Assembly (NCBI RefSeq): GCF_001982635.1
Contig: NZ_MKFI01000008.1
Coordinates: 174,034-238,033, forward strand
DNA from: Bradyrhizobium mercantei
Lineage (GTDB): Bacteria; Pseudomonadota; Alphaproteobacteria; Rhizobiales; Xanthobacteraceae
Direction of reading: 5' to 3'
Length of the DNA: 64,000 bases
Shown here one piece after another: positions 1-7,415 of this stretch. The position numbers and the translations under genes are program-made. Position 1 is the first letter of the stretch. Each line of letters opens with the position of its first letter. A model generated the notes under the pieces. It was not told where the DNA came from. It saw only the letters and a program-made list of their open reading frames with translations, and did no database searches.

Positions 1-366
1 CAGTTCGAGCACCGCGCCGTTCTGGTTGGTCAGCACGATGCCGCGCACACCGGCACCGAGCGCAACGCCCACGCCTGCCGCGGCATAGACGCCGGCGATA
101 TCCTGGGCGCGGCGGATGTTGCGCACCCGCCCCTGCAACGTGGTCTGCGAGCCGCCGAACACGAGGCCATAGTCCAGCCCGCCGGCCGTCAGCCCATAGG
201 TCTGCCCGTGGAACGTCAGCACGCCCTTGCCGGCGGAGCCGCCGAAGATCCAGCCGCCCTTGAAGATCACGAGCGTCACCGCGCCCTCGTCAGCCAGGGC
301 GGCGGACGTTCCGGTGAGCATCGCCAGCGCGAGGAGCGCGGCGCGGGCGACGGACGACAATCTCAT
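1..366 (-). CDS. Hypothetical secreted glycine-rich protein (3' end outside window)
   Basis: The gene starts at the ATG at 366 on the minus strand, behind a GGAGAA ribosome site, and runs off the left edge, so only about 122 residues are visible. The first 25 or so residues are a typical Sec signal peptide (basic start, Ala/Leu core, ALA-D cleavage site). The mature part is rich in Gly with recurring GG and GL turns (IFGGSAGKG, GGLDYG, VFGGSQ) and an Ala/Gly run that could insert in a membrane. This suggests a small periplasmic or outer-membrane-associated protein. I do not recognise the family with confidence and assign no function. Confidence 0.7.
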   Translation of the reverse strand, partial: MRLSSVARAALLALAMLTGTSAALADEGAVTLVIFKGGWIFGGSAGKGVLTFHGQTYGLTAGGLDYGLVFGGSQTTLQGRVRNIRRAQDIAGVYAAAGVGVALGAGVRGIVLTNQNGAVLEL

Positions 367-573
367 GGGAAATTCTCCGGACGAAGTGAGACGCAAATCG
401 CTGCAATCCAGCCGACGGGCGGCACCGTTGAAATGCCGCGAAACATGCGGGATTGCGCTTGTTCCTGATGCCGCGAAGTCTATCATCGCCTCCGCAGCCA
501 CGCGACCATTGGCCCATGCGCGCCCACGCTTTGCGCCATCGCTGAGGAGTTTGCGCAACAGGGATCTGCATCG

Positions 574-1011
574 ATGCATGATTTCACCCCGATTTCCGGC
601 CTCGCCGGCGGCGCGCTGATCGGGCTCGCCGCGGCGCTCCTGATGCTGCTGACCGGGCGGATCGCCGGCGTCACCGGAATCGTCGGCGGCCTGCTCCAGC
701 CCGATACCACCGGCCGCACTGCCGACCGTTCTTGGCGCATCGCGTTCATCGCGGGACTGATCGCGGCGCCCCTGATTGCGGCGCTGTTCGGCGCGCCGCT
801 GCCGCGGCCGGCGATGAATGCGAGCCTCGTCGTGATCGCGATCGCGGGCGTGCTGGTCGGGTTCGGCACACGGACGGGCAATGGCTGCACCTCGGGTCAC
901 GGCGTCTGCGGCTTCGCGCGGCTGTCCGGCCGCTCGATCGTGGCCACGTTCATCTTCATGACAACGGCGGTCGCAACGGTTGCGATCGTCCGGCACGGAA
1001 TCGGAGGCTAA
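574..1011 (+). CDS. YeeE/YedE family membrane protein, PmpA-like half
   Basis: A 145-residue protein with about four hydrophobic segments. It carries the YeeE/YedE (DUF395) signature NGCTSGHGVCG near residues 106-116, whose Cys is thought to relay sulfur across the membrane in persulfide and thiosulfate transporters. It is half the size of fused YeeE proteins, which fits the two-gene PmpA/PmpB arrangement, and the next gene is the expected partner. No BigR-type repressor or sulfide:quinone reductase is adjacent, so the link to sulfide detoxification rests on family membership alone. An ATG at 574 follows a weak purine stretch. Confidence 0.85.
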   Translation: MHDFTPISGLAGGALIGLAAALLMLLTGRIAGVTGIVGGLLQPDTTGRTADRSWRIAFIAGLIAAPLIAALFGAPLPRPAMNASLVVIAIAGVLVGFGTRTGNGCTSGHGVCGFARLSGRSIVATFIFMTTAVATVAIVRHGIGG

Positions 1012-1057
1012 GCATGATCCGGAAAAGTGCGAAGCGGTTTTCCGAAAAGATCATGCT
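1011..1057. repeat. Dispersed palindromic repeat, family D copy 1
   Basis: Nine-base terminal inverted repeats (1011-1019 and 1049-1057) enclose a second inverted pair (CGGAAAA at 1020-1026 and TTTTCCG at 1038-1044). The element starts on the last base of the upstream stop codon and continues without a break into the hairpin at 1068-1107, so the whole gap between the two genes is repeat. A related copy in the opposite orientation lies at 3837-3886. Elements of this kind are common between genes in Bradyrhizobium. Confidence 0.8.
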
Positions 1058-1067
1058 CAAACAAGGA

Positions 1068-1107
1068 GCTAAAGCGCGATGACCAGTCAACCTCATCGCG
1101 CTTTAGC
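1068..1107 (+). promoter_or_regulatory. Perfect 15-bp hairpin covering a start codon
   Basis: Positions 1068-1082 and 1093-1107 are exact reverse complements, separated by a 10-base loop. The left arm holds the end of the AAGGAGC ribosome site and the ATG at 1079. If transcribed, the fold would hide that start codon from ribosomes. There is no U-tract, so it is not an obvious terminator. Confidence 0.75.
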
Positions 1108-1588
1108 CATGCCGGTGCTCGCCAGCTTCGTCTGCGGCCTGATCTTCGGCGCGGGACTCCTGATCTCAGGCATGACCGATCCGCAGAAGGTGCTCGGCTT
1201 CCTCGATCTGTTCGGCGCCTGGGATGCGACGCTCGCCTTCGTGATGGCGGGCGCGGTTGCGGTCGCAGCGTCAGGCTTTGCGATCGCGCGGCGGCGCGCG
1301 GCGCCGGCCTTCGCGGCGCGCTTCCTCTGGCCCGACCGCAACGACATCGATGCGCCGCTGGTTGGCGGCGCAATCCTGTTCGGCATCGGCTGGGGCCTCG
1401 CCGGCATCTGCCCCGGTCCCGCGCTGGTCAACCTCGCCGGCCTCTCGCTGCCGATCGTGGTCTTCGTCGCAGCGATGCTGGTAGGGATGATCGGCCAGAA
1501 CGTCTTCGACAAGAATCTTTGGCGTCGGCGTGCAGCCGCGCCGCGCGCCATCGAAACCTCTCCCCTTCCATCTCGCGCAGACGGGTGA
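1079..1588 (+). CDS. YeeE/YedE family membrane protein, PmpB-like half (DUF6691)
   Basis: A 169-residue integral membrane protein with four or more hydrophobic segments. It has the second-half signature GWGLAGICPGPAL near residues 104-116 and the family opening of SGMTDPQKVLGFLD. It pairs with the gene ending at 1011 as a two-subunit sulfur-compound carrier. The start is uncertain. ATG 1079 has a Shine-Dalgarno-like AAGGAG but sits inside a perfect 15-bp inverted repeat (1068-1107) that belongs to a dispersed repeat. ATG 1109, just after that repeat, gives the N-terminus expected for the family (MPVLASF) but lacks a ribosome site. The last 20 residues are Arg/Ala-rich and probably cytoplasmic. 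Confidence 0.8.
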   Translation: MTSQPHRALAMPVLASFVCGLIFGAGLLISGMTDPQKVLGFLDLFGAWDATLAFVMAGAVAVAASGFAIARRRAAPAFAARFLWPDRNDIDAPLVGGAILFGIGWGLAGICPGPALVNLAGLSLPIVVFVAAMLVGMIGQNVFDKNLWRRRAAAPRAIETSPLPSRADG

Positions 1589-1592
1589 TCTC

Positions 1593-1979
1593 ATGACAGC
1601 GATCAAGCACTTCCCTCCTCCGCCCGGCGTCCAGGCGCCGCCACTTTCGTTCGGCGCCCGCGTCGGCGATCTCCTGTTCATCTCGGGCATTCCCGGCTTC
1701 GACGCCAACCGCGAGCTGCCCGACAGCTTCGAGGCGCAGTTCGCCAATGTCGTCACCAATTTCAAGCGCGTGCTGAGTGAGGCGGGCGCGACGACGCGCG
1801 ATCTCGTCAAGGTCAACGTACTGCTGACCCGCGCCAGCGACGTCGCCGCGATGAACGCACTCTATGCCGGCGCGTTCGGCCCTGCGCCCTATCCCGCGCG
1901 CACCACCTGCGTCGTGGTAGCGCTGCCCAATCCGAAGATGCTGATCGAGATCGAGGGCGTGGCACACGTGAAGGGGTGA
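1593..1979 (+). CDS. RidA/YjgF/UK114 family protein
   Basis: A 128-residue protein with the whole RidA fold: N-terminal LFISGIPGFD, a central FKRVLSEAGATTRDLVKVN helix-strand, and the C-terminal PARTTCVV motif whose Arg binds the carboxylate of imine or enamine intermediates, followed by IEIEGVA. RidA-type enzymes deaminate reactive 2-aminoacrylate made by PLP enzymes; many relatives have other or unknown substrates. The ATG at 1593 lies only 4 bases after the stop of the membrane gene, suggesting co-transcription. It is followed by 500 bp of repeats. Confidence 0.85.
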   Translation: MTAIKHFPPPPGVQAPPLSFGARVGDLLFISGIPGFDANRELPDSFEAQFANVVTNFKRVLSEAGATTRDLVKVNVLLTRASDVAAMNALYAGAFGPAPYPARTTCVVVALPNPKMLIEIEGVAHVKG

Positions 1980-1988
1980 AAGTCCCTT

Positions 1989-2105
1989 CGTCATTCCCGG
2001 AATCCACTTCACCGCACGTGATGCGGCTTGATGGATTCCGGGTTCTCGCGGAGCCTGTCATCGGGTGCGCGTTCGCGCGACCCGTTGGCGAGCCCCGGAA
2101 TGACG
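1989..2105. repeat. Dispersed palindromic repeat, family G
   Basis: The block opens with CGTCATTCCCGGAATCC and closes with the inverted match GCCCCGGAATGACG. In its right half it carries a 44-bp module (2046-2089) that recurs with one mismatch at 35198-35241 inside a different repeat family. This is the first of three unrelated repeats that fill the 503-bp gap 1980-2482; no gene is seen there. Confidence 0.75.
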
Positions 2106-2143
2106 AGAGGTGAGAATGCGAGGTTACATCCTCATACTCACCT

Positions 2144-2253
2144 GTCATCGCCCGGCTCGACCGGGCGATCCAGCACGCCGCGGCCTCTCGGTTCGAGCAC
2201 TGCTGTCTCTGGAATACTGGATCCCCCGCTTTCGCTTTCGCGGGTGATGACAC
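2144..2253. repeat. Dispersed palindromic repeat, family H
   Basis: The unit starts with GTCATCGCCCGG, contains a short GCCCGG-CTCGA-CCGGGC hairpin, and ends with a CCCCGCTTTCGCTTTCGCGGG stretch and GATGACAC, the inverted form of the opening. It resembles intergenic repeats known from Bradyrhizobium. No second copy was seen in this window. Confidence 0.6.
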
Positions 2254-2320
2254 CGCGTGTTTGACATCCCCAATCGCGAACCCACAAACTCGATGTCGCC
2301 CCGGGCAAGCGCAGCGCGAC

Positions 2321-2430
2321 CGGGACCCATAACCACAAATGCCAATTGGTTTGCGAGCTGGAGCCACAGCGTGTTTCAAAAACACAGCCCTGTGGTTATG
2401 GGTCCCTGCTTTCGCAGGGACGACGACGTG
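2321..2430. repeat. Dispersed palindromic repeat, family C copy 1
   Basis: The arms are GGGACCCATAACCAC on the left and GTGGTTATGGGTCCC on the right, followed by the CTGCTTTCGCAGGGACG tail. The second copy is at 31298-31430, where the arms are the same and the middle differs. Confidence 0.75.
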
Positions 2431-2482
2431 GAGAGAACGGTGCGAACAAACTGGCTGTGCATCACGCGGCTTCAGCCAGCCC

Positions 2483-3244
2483 CTAGAACAGCGACCCCTG
2501 CCCGTCATCCTCCCGCGGCGTCACCTTGCGCGGGGCGGCCTTCTTCGCCGCCGGCACATCTTCCGCCGCGATCTCTTCCGCGGTCATCGGCAGCAGCAAT
2601 TGCGCGTCGTCGTTGGCGACGGCGTTGACGCGCATCGTCACCTGGTGCCAGGCGAACTCGCCGACGTCGGGGCCCTTCAGCATCGGCATCACGTCGTCGA
2701 CGTCGTTGGGCAGGCAATCGAGCCAGCGCGCGAATTGCTCGGGGCGGATCGTGACGGGGACGCGGTGATGCAGCTGCGCAAGGTCCGCGCTCGCCGGCGC
2801 GGTGACGATCGCGACCGTGTCCTGCTCCTCGCCGTTCGGGCCCATCCAGGTCTCGGCGAGGGCTGCGAAGGCGAGCGGATGGCCGTCGCGGCGATGGATG
2901 AAGAACGGCCGCTTGCGCCCGCCGGCATCCTGCCATTCGTAATAGCCGTCGGCCGGGATCAGCGCGCGGCGCCGCTTGATCGCATTCTTGAAAGCCGGCT
3001 TCTCCCGCACCGTCTCGGAGCGGGCGTTGATCAGCAGCGAGAAGGTCCGGGGGTCCTCGACCCAGGACGGGATCAGGCCCCAGCGCATCAATTGAAAATG
3101 CCGGCCGCCATTCTGCAGCAGCACCACCGGGATTGGCTGGGTCGGCGCAACATTGTACCGTGGCGGAAAATTCGGCTGCTCGATATAGCCGAACATCTCA
3201 CGCAAGGCCGCCGGCGGCGAGGTTATGACAAAGCGTCCGCACAT
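2483..3244 (-). CDS. SOS response-associated peptidase (SRAP/HMCES/YedK family)
   Basis: A 253-residue protein starting MCGRF. In this family the initiator Met is removed so that Cys2 becomes N-terminal and forms a thiazolidine crosslink with abasic sites in single-stranded DNA. The other active-site residues are visible: N73 in INARSE, E103 in GYYEW and H160 in LHHRVPVTI, plus the RYNVAPTQ motif. The role is to shield abasic sites and self-reverse on duplex DNA. The C-terminal 35 residues are Lys/Ala-rich and poorly conserved. It stands alone, transcribed toward the repeat cluster and divergent from the next gene across a 62-bp gap. Confidence 0.92.
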   Translation of the reverse strand: MCGRFVITSPPAALREMFGYIEQPNFPPRYNVAPTQPIPVVLLQNGGRHFQLMRWGLIPSWVEDPRTFSLLINARSETVREKPAFKNAIKRRRALIPADGYYEWQDAGGRKRPFFIHRRDGHPLAFAALAETWMGPNGEEQDTVAIVTAPASADLAQLHHRVPVTIRPEQFARWLDCLPNDVDDVMPMLKGPDVGEFAWHQVTMRVNAVANDDAQLLLPMTAEEIAAEDVPAAKKAAPRKVTPREDDGQGSLF

Positions 3245-3306
3245 ATCCCGTCCAGAGTGGTATCCGTTTATTCAGCCTTAACTCAGACCGTTAAAGACTG
3301 CCGCCA

Positions 3307-3807
3307 ATGACCTCAACGGCCGCCATAGCGGGCTCTTCTCCGCGACCGACGTACCCCGACGAGGCGCGGGCGGCGCAGTTGCGCGCCGCCAACATCAATC
3401 CCCGCACCGGGCTTGCGACCGACTACCTCAATCACTTCAACGAAGCCATCATGCTGCTCGAGATGGTGCCTGACCTGCCGGAATGCGCCGACGATTTCCT
3501 GGAATGGCAACCCCTGTCCTATGCCGAGCATTTCACCGCGTCCAACTTCAAGGCCCGCGACCTCGCGATCGAGGCCTATGAGATGGCGAACGCCAGTATC
3601 CGGGCCGAATTCGACCAACTGACCGACAGCATGACCAGGATCCTGACCGAGGTCGGGGCGGCGATGCGGCAATTGCAGCAGGACAAGAGCCGGGTCGCGC
3701 TCGCCGAGCAGGCGATCGTCTGGGTCAAGCCGCTGGTGATGCAGACCGCCGGTGTCATCAACGGCGCCGCCGAGGCCGATGTCGACAGCATCATGGCGGG
3801 CGCCTGA
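3307..3807 (+). CDS. Conserved hypothetical protein
   Basis: A 166-residue, mostly helical soluble protein with no signal peptide or membrane segment. The N-terminal 15 residues are Ser/Ala/Pro-rich; then come RAANINPRTGLATDYLNHFNE and an acidic helix (LLEMVPDLPECADDF), then a long predicted amphipathic helical hairpin ending in Gly/Ala. I recognise it as a conserved rhizobial hypothetical but know of no function. It is divergent from the SRAP gene. Confidence 0.8.
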   Translation: MTSTAAIAGSSPRPTYPDEARAAQLRAANINPRTGLATDYLNHFNEAIMLLEMVPDLPECADDFLEWQPLSYAEHFTASNFKARDLAIEAYEMANASIRAEFDQLTDSMTRILTEVGAAMRQLQQDKSRVALAEQAIVWVKPLVMQTAGVINGAAEADVDSIMAGA

Positions 3808-3836
3808 TTTATCAGGCATGGTTGTATCTCTCTATC

Positions 3837-3886
3837 GAGCATGATCTTTTTTGGAAAACCGGCGCCCACTTTTCCGGATCGTGCTC
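3837..3886. repeat. Dispersed palindromic repeat, family D copy 2
   Basis: GAGCATGATC and GATCGTGCTC form near-perfect terminal inverted repeats around TTGGAAAACC and TTTTCCG. It is the reverse-orientation relative of 1011-1057. It ends 16 bases before the likely TTG start of the Nudix gene, so it forms that gene's immediate leader. Confidence 0.75.
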
Positions 3887-3902
3887 AAAACTGGTTGCTG
3901 CC

Positions 3903-4325
3903 TTGACCTCTCCCGAACCTGCTCCGATCCGCCCCCAGCTAGCCGTCTCCGGCGTGATCTTCCGCGACCGCAAGGTGCTGCTGGTCCGCCGCGCCCGCTC
4001 GCCGGGCAAGGGCTTCTATTCGCTGCCCGGCGGCCGGGTCGAGTTCGGCGAAACCCTGCACGTCGCCCTGCATCGCGAGATCGACGAGGAGACCGGGCTC
4101 AGGGTCGATATCCTGGGCCTTGCCGGCTGGCGCGAGGTGCTGCCGACCGGCCCCGGCACCGGGCATTACCTGATCATGACGTTCGCGGCGAAGTGGGCCT
4201 CCCGCGAGCCCGTGCTGAACGACGAGCACGACGATTTCAAATGGCTGGCCCCGGAGGCGATTGGCGACCTCAAGGTCACCGGCGGCCTGCACGAGGTGAT
4301 TGCGGCCGCCCGGCGGCTGGTTTGA
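3903..4325 (+). CDS. Nudix hydrolase
   Basis: A 140-residue protein from the TTG at 3903. The complete Nudix box is present (GGRVEFGETL...REIDEETGL, about residues 44-66), with the REIDEE core that binds Mg2+. The upstream strand has VSGVIFRDRKVLLVRRA, usual for NADH-pyrophosphatase-like or ADP-ribose-type members; the substrate cannot be told. An upstream in-frame ATG at 3822 would run straight through a dispersed repeat, so I prefer TTG 3903, although the only purine-rich sequence before it is weak. The following genes (TIGR02301, HAD phosphatase) may be co-transcribed. Confidence 0.85.
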   Translation: MTSPEPAPIRPQLAVSGVIFRDRKVLLVRRARSPGKGFYSLPGGRVEFGETLHVALHREIDEETGLRVDILGLAGWREVLPTGPGTGHYLIMTFAAKWASREPVLNDEHDDFKWLAPEAIGDLKVTGGLHEVIAAARRLV

Positions 4326-4411
4326 GACGCCTTTTCGGGGGCTTTGGGGGCGTTCTCCGCCTTGCCTCGGGCGCATTGAGGGGGCATACCACGGCCATTC
4401 CGGAACCCCTG

Positions 4412-4789
4412 ATGATCAAAGCCTTTCTCGCCGTTGTGATTCTGATGTCGGCTTGCCTTGCGACGCCCGCCCGGGCGCAGGACGCGGCCGCGCCGTTCGA
4501 CGGCGATCTGCAGCGGCTGGCCGAGATCCTCGGCGCCCTGCACTACCTGCGCGGCATCTGCAACGCCAATGAGGGCGCCAAATGGCGCAACGAGATGCAG
4601 GCGCTGATCGACGCCGAAACCCCCTCCGGCGACCGCCGCGCCCGCATGGTCGCCGGCTTCAACCGCGGCTACAACGGCTTCCAGCAGACCTACCGGACCT
4701 GCACGCCGGCCGCGAGCGTCGCGATCCGCCGCTACATCGAGGAAGGCTCGAAAATCTCGCGCGACCTGACGGCCCGCTATGCCAACTGA
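4412..4789 (+). CDS. TIGR02301 family secreted protein
   Basis: A 125-residue protein with a 23-residue signal peptide (MIKAFLAVVILMSACLATPARA). The mature part has the family features: LGALHYLRGICN, KWRNEMQALIDAE, FNRGYNGFQQTYRTC and a C-terminal SRDLTARY. The two mature Cys could form a disulfide in the periplasm. TIGR02301 proteins are found in Rhizobiales and have no known function. The stop overlaps the next gene by 11 bases, so the two are probably translated together. Confidence 0.88.
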   Translation: MIKAFLAVVILMSACLATPARAQDAAAPFDGDLQRLAEILGALHYLRGICNANEGAKWRNEMQALIDAETPSGDRRARMVAGFNRGYNGFQQTYRTCTPAASVAIRRYIEEGSKISRDLTARYAN

Positions 4790-5435
4790 CCGCGCGATCT
4801 TCTTCGACCTCGACGGCACCCTGACCGACCCGAAGCCCGGTATCACCGGCTCGATCCAGTATGCGCTGGAAAAGCTCGGCTGGCCGGTTCCCTCGCAGGA
4901 CGAGCTGACCTGGTGCATCGGGCCGCCGCTGCGGGCGAGCTTTGCCATGCTGCTCGGCGGCGAGGAGCTCGCCGACCGCGCGGTCGAGCTGTACCGCGAG
5001 CGGTTCGGCGACGTCGGGCTGTTCGAGAATGCCGTCTATCCCGATATCGCGGAGGTGCTGGCCGAGCTGCGCGGGCGGCCGGGCCGCATGTTCGTAGCGA
5101 CCTCGAAGCCGCACGTGTTCGCGACCCGGATCATCGCGCATTTTGGCCTCGACGGTTATTTCGACCACGTGTTCGGCTCGGAGTTCGACGGAACCCGGGT
5201 CAACAAGGTCGACCTGCTGGCCTATGCGCTGGAACAGACCGGCGCCGATCCGGGGAACGCTCTGATGATCGGGGACCGCAGCCACGACGTGATCGGCGCG
5301 ACCCGCAACGGCATCCGCGCGGTCGGCGTCACCTATGGCTACGGCACGGCGGAGGAACTGACCGAGGCCGGCGCCAGCCATCTCTGCGCCTCGCCGCGCG
5401 CGGTGCTGGACCATATCCACAGCTCATTTGGCTGA
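4779..5435 (+). CDS. HAD-superfamily hydrolase, phosphoglycolate phosphatase-like
   Basis: A 218-residue protein with all HAD motifs: DLDGT near residue 10 (nucleophile Asp and acid Asp), TSK near residue 108, Lys in VNKVDLL and GDRSHD near residue 166. The alpha-helical cap between motifs I and II puts it in the Gph/PGP class that hydrolyses small phosphate esters such as 2-phosphoglycolate, a product of DNA 3'-end repair and photorespiration-like reactions. The exact substrate is inferred only. It overlaps the preceding secreted-protein gene by 11 bases. Confidence 0.85.
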   Translation: MPTDRAIFFDLDGTLTDPKPGITGSIQYALEKLGWPVPSQDELTWCIGPPLRASFAMLLGGEELADRAVELYRERFGDVGLFENAVYPDIAEVLAELRGRPGRMFVATSKPHVFATRIIAHFGLDGYFDHVFGSEFDGTRVNKVDLLAYALEQTGADPGNALMIGDRSHDVIGATRNGIRAVGVTYGYGTAEELTEAGASHLCASPRAVLDHIHSSFG

Positions 5436-5590
5436 CCGCGGCGGGGATATCAGGAATTCCCCTTCAAATGCCGAGACGGCCGTTAACCTTTTCGAAAGAT
5501 GTGGGCTAGGCGGTATCCGCATGCGTGATACATCTCACGCGTCGCAGTGGTTCGCTCCTCGGACCGCGCGCATTCATATTGCAGAGTTTC

Positions 5591-5860
5591 ATGCGCCATC
5601 CAGCGTCCTTCCCCCATCACCAAGAAGACCCCCGTCCCGACCACGAGCAGAAACAGGCCGCGCTGGGCTATTTGAACGAGGCCTGGGCTGAGGCGCGTCA
5701 CGACGGCGTCGATGGCGACTGCCTCGCGCAGGCGAGCCTGTTTGCCGCGCTCGCCGAGCTCGTCGGTACCTATGGCGAGGACGCGGTGGCGAAGTTCGCC
5801 GAGGGCCTCGCCGCGCGCGTGCGCAACGGTGAGTTCTCGCTGGCGCTCGCCAGGCAGTAA
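5591..5860 (+). CDS. Small conserved hypothetical protein
   Basis: An 89-residue protein from ATG 5591. The first 25 residues are charged and His/Pro-rich; the rest is a clean helical region (LGYLNEAWAEARHDGVD, CLAQASLFAALAELVGTYGEDAVAKFAEGLAARV) of two or three amphipathic helices. No signal peptide. An in-frame ATG at 5525 would add 22 unlikely residues. I do not know a function. It is convergent with the amidohydrolase at 5942. Confidence 0.7.
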   Translation: MRHPASFPHHQEDPRPDHEQKQAALGYLNEAWAEARHDGVDGDCLAQASLFAALAELVGTYGEDAVAKFAEGLAARVRNGEFSLALARQ

Positions 5861-5864
5861 TCCC

Positions 5865-5945
5865 AAAGCGTTTTCGAGCTAAGCGGGCACCGGTTCGCGT
5901 GAAGAAAACGCGTCAAACAAGAATCTAGCGCACGCAGTGCGCTAG
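5865..5945. repeat. Dispersed repeat, family E copy 1
   Basis: The unit runs from AAAGCGTTTTCGAGC through CACCGGTTCGCGTGAAGAAAACGCG to a terminal hairpin at 5925-5945. A second copy, in the opposite orientation and about 85-90 percent identical over its first 50 bases, is at 29843-29893. It fills the gap between two convergent genes. Confidence 0.75.
5925..5945 (-). terminator. Hairpin at the end of the dihydroorotase-like gene
   Basis: A perfect 9-bp stem (5925-5933 with 5937-5945) and a 3-base loop overlap the stop codon of the minus-strand gene. Read on the minus strand it is followed by ATTCTTGTTT, moderately U-rich, so it may terminate that gene. It is also the end of a dispersed repeat. 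Confidence 0.45.
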
Positions 5946-7276
5946 GGCTTCAGCGTCTCGAGGAACCGAACCGGTTCGCCGGTCGACGGCGTTGTGACTT
6001 CGCCCTGCCACATCACCCGCCTGCCGCGCACGAAGGTGCCGACCGGCCAGCCCTGCACGCGCACGCCGTCATAGGGCGTCCACGCCGCGCGCGAGGCGAT
6101 CCATTTGTTGGTGATGGTCTCGCTGCGCTTGAGATCGACGATGGTGAAGTCGGCGTCATAGCCCGCCGCGATGCGGCCCTTGCAGGCCATGTTGAACAGC
6201 CGCGCCGGACCAGCGCTGGTGAGATCGACGAACCGCGCCAGCGACAGCCGCCCGGCGTTGACGTGATCGAGCATCAAGGGCACCAGCGTCTGCACGCCGG
6301 TCATGCCCGAGGGCGAAGCCGGATAGGTCTTCGACTTCTCCTCCAGCGTATGCGGCGCGTGATCCGAGCCGAGCACGTCGATGATGCCCTGCTCGATGCC
6401 GTACCAGATGCCGGCACGGTGATCGGCCGAGCGCACCGGCGGGTTCATCTGCGCCAGCGTGCCGAGCCGCTCGTAGCATTCGGGCGCGGCCATGGTGAGG
6501 TGATGCGGCGTCGCCTCGCAGGAGGCGACGTCCTTGTGGTCGCGCAGATACAGGATCTCTTCCTTGGTCGAGATGTGCAGCACGTGGATGCGCTTGCCGG
6601 TCTCGCGCGCGAGATTGACCAGGCGCTCGGTCGCCATCAGCGCGGCGGTCTCGTCGCGCCACACCGGATGCGAGCGCGGATCGCCCTCGATGCGCAGCGG
6701 CTTACGCTCGTTGAGGCGGTATTCGTCCTCGGCATGGAACGCGGCGCGGCGCCGGATCACCTGGAAGATCCGCCGCAGGCTCTCGTCGTCCTCGACCAGC
6801 AGCGCGCCGGTGGAGGAGCCGATGAACACCTTGACGCCGGCGCAGCCCGGCGCGCGCTCGAACTCCGGCAGATCCTGCACGTTCTCGCGGGTGCCGCCGA
6901 TGAAGAACGCGAAATCGCAATGCATGCGATGATGAGCGCGCTTGATCTTGTCGGTGAACGCCTCTTCGGTGACCGTCAGCGGGTTGGTGTTCGGCATCTC
7001 GAACACGGCGGTGACCCCGCCCATCACGGCGCTGCGCGAGCCGGTCTCGAGATCTTCCTTCTGCGTCAGGCCGGGCTCGCGGAAATGCACCTGGGTGTCC
7101 ATCACGCCGGGCAGGATGTGCAGGCCCTTGCAGTCGATCACCTCACCGGCCGAGGCCTGGCCGAGCGAGCCGATCGCAGCGATGCGGCCACCCACGATGC
7201 CGATATCGCGGACGCCCTCGCCGTCCTGATTGACCACGGTGCCGGATTTTAGAATGGTGTCAAAATGCTGATTCAT
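5942..7276 (-). CDS. pyrC: Dihydroorotase-like amidohydrolase with altered metal motif
   Basis: A 444-residue amidohydrolase of the class I dihydroorotase group, which cyclises carbamoyl-aspartate to dihydroorotate in pyrimidine synthesis. Visible landmarks: REPGLTQKEDL (67-76), FEMPNTNPL, bridging Lys K149 in GVKVFIGSS, metal His H181 and H234, and D305 in GSDHAPHT. The first metal motif, normally HxH, reads Q62-V63-H64, so one metal ligand is missing; the same change is, as I recall, usual in a rhizobial dihydroorotase subgroup. No pyrB is adjacent. ATG 7276 is preferred over an upstream GTG at 7300 because GAGGA lies just before it. The gene is divergent from ygfZ. The symbol is tentative. 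Confidence 0.8.
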   Translation of the reverse strand: MNQHFDTILKSGTVVNQDGEGVRDIGIVGGRIAAIGSLGQASAGEVIDCKGLHILPGVMDTQVHFREPGLTQKEDLETGSRSAVMGGVTAVFEMPNTNPLTVTEEAFTDKIKRAHHRMHCDFAFFIGGTRENVQDLPEFERAPGCAGVKVFIGSSTGALLVEDDESLRRIFQVIRRRAAFHAEDEYRLNERKPLRIEGDPRSHPVWRDETAALMATERLVNLARETGKRIHVLHISTKEEILYLRDHKDVASCEATPHHLTMAAPECYERLGTLAQMNPPVRSADHRAGIWYGIEQGIIDVLGSDHAPHTLEEKSKTYPASPSGMTGVQTLVPLMLDHVNAGRLSLARFVDLTSAGPARLFNMACKGRIAAGYDADFTIVDLKRSETITNKWIASRAAWTPYDGVRVQGWPVGTFVRGRRVMWQGEVTTPSTGEPVRFLETLKP

Positions 7277-7415
7277 CGGTCCTCGACGCCCGCTTTCCAC
7301 AGTCGTACGGGCCTTGTTCAGCGCACTCTAGCGCCTTAGCTTGGCAGGGGATATGCGCGAGCGGCGCGTTTCCCAAGGAACTTGGAAGAACTTGGAAAAA
7401 GAGCCAATTTTGCGA

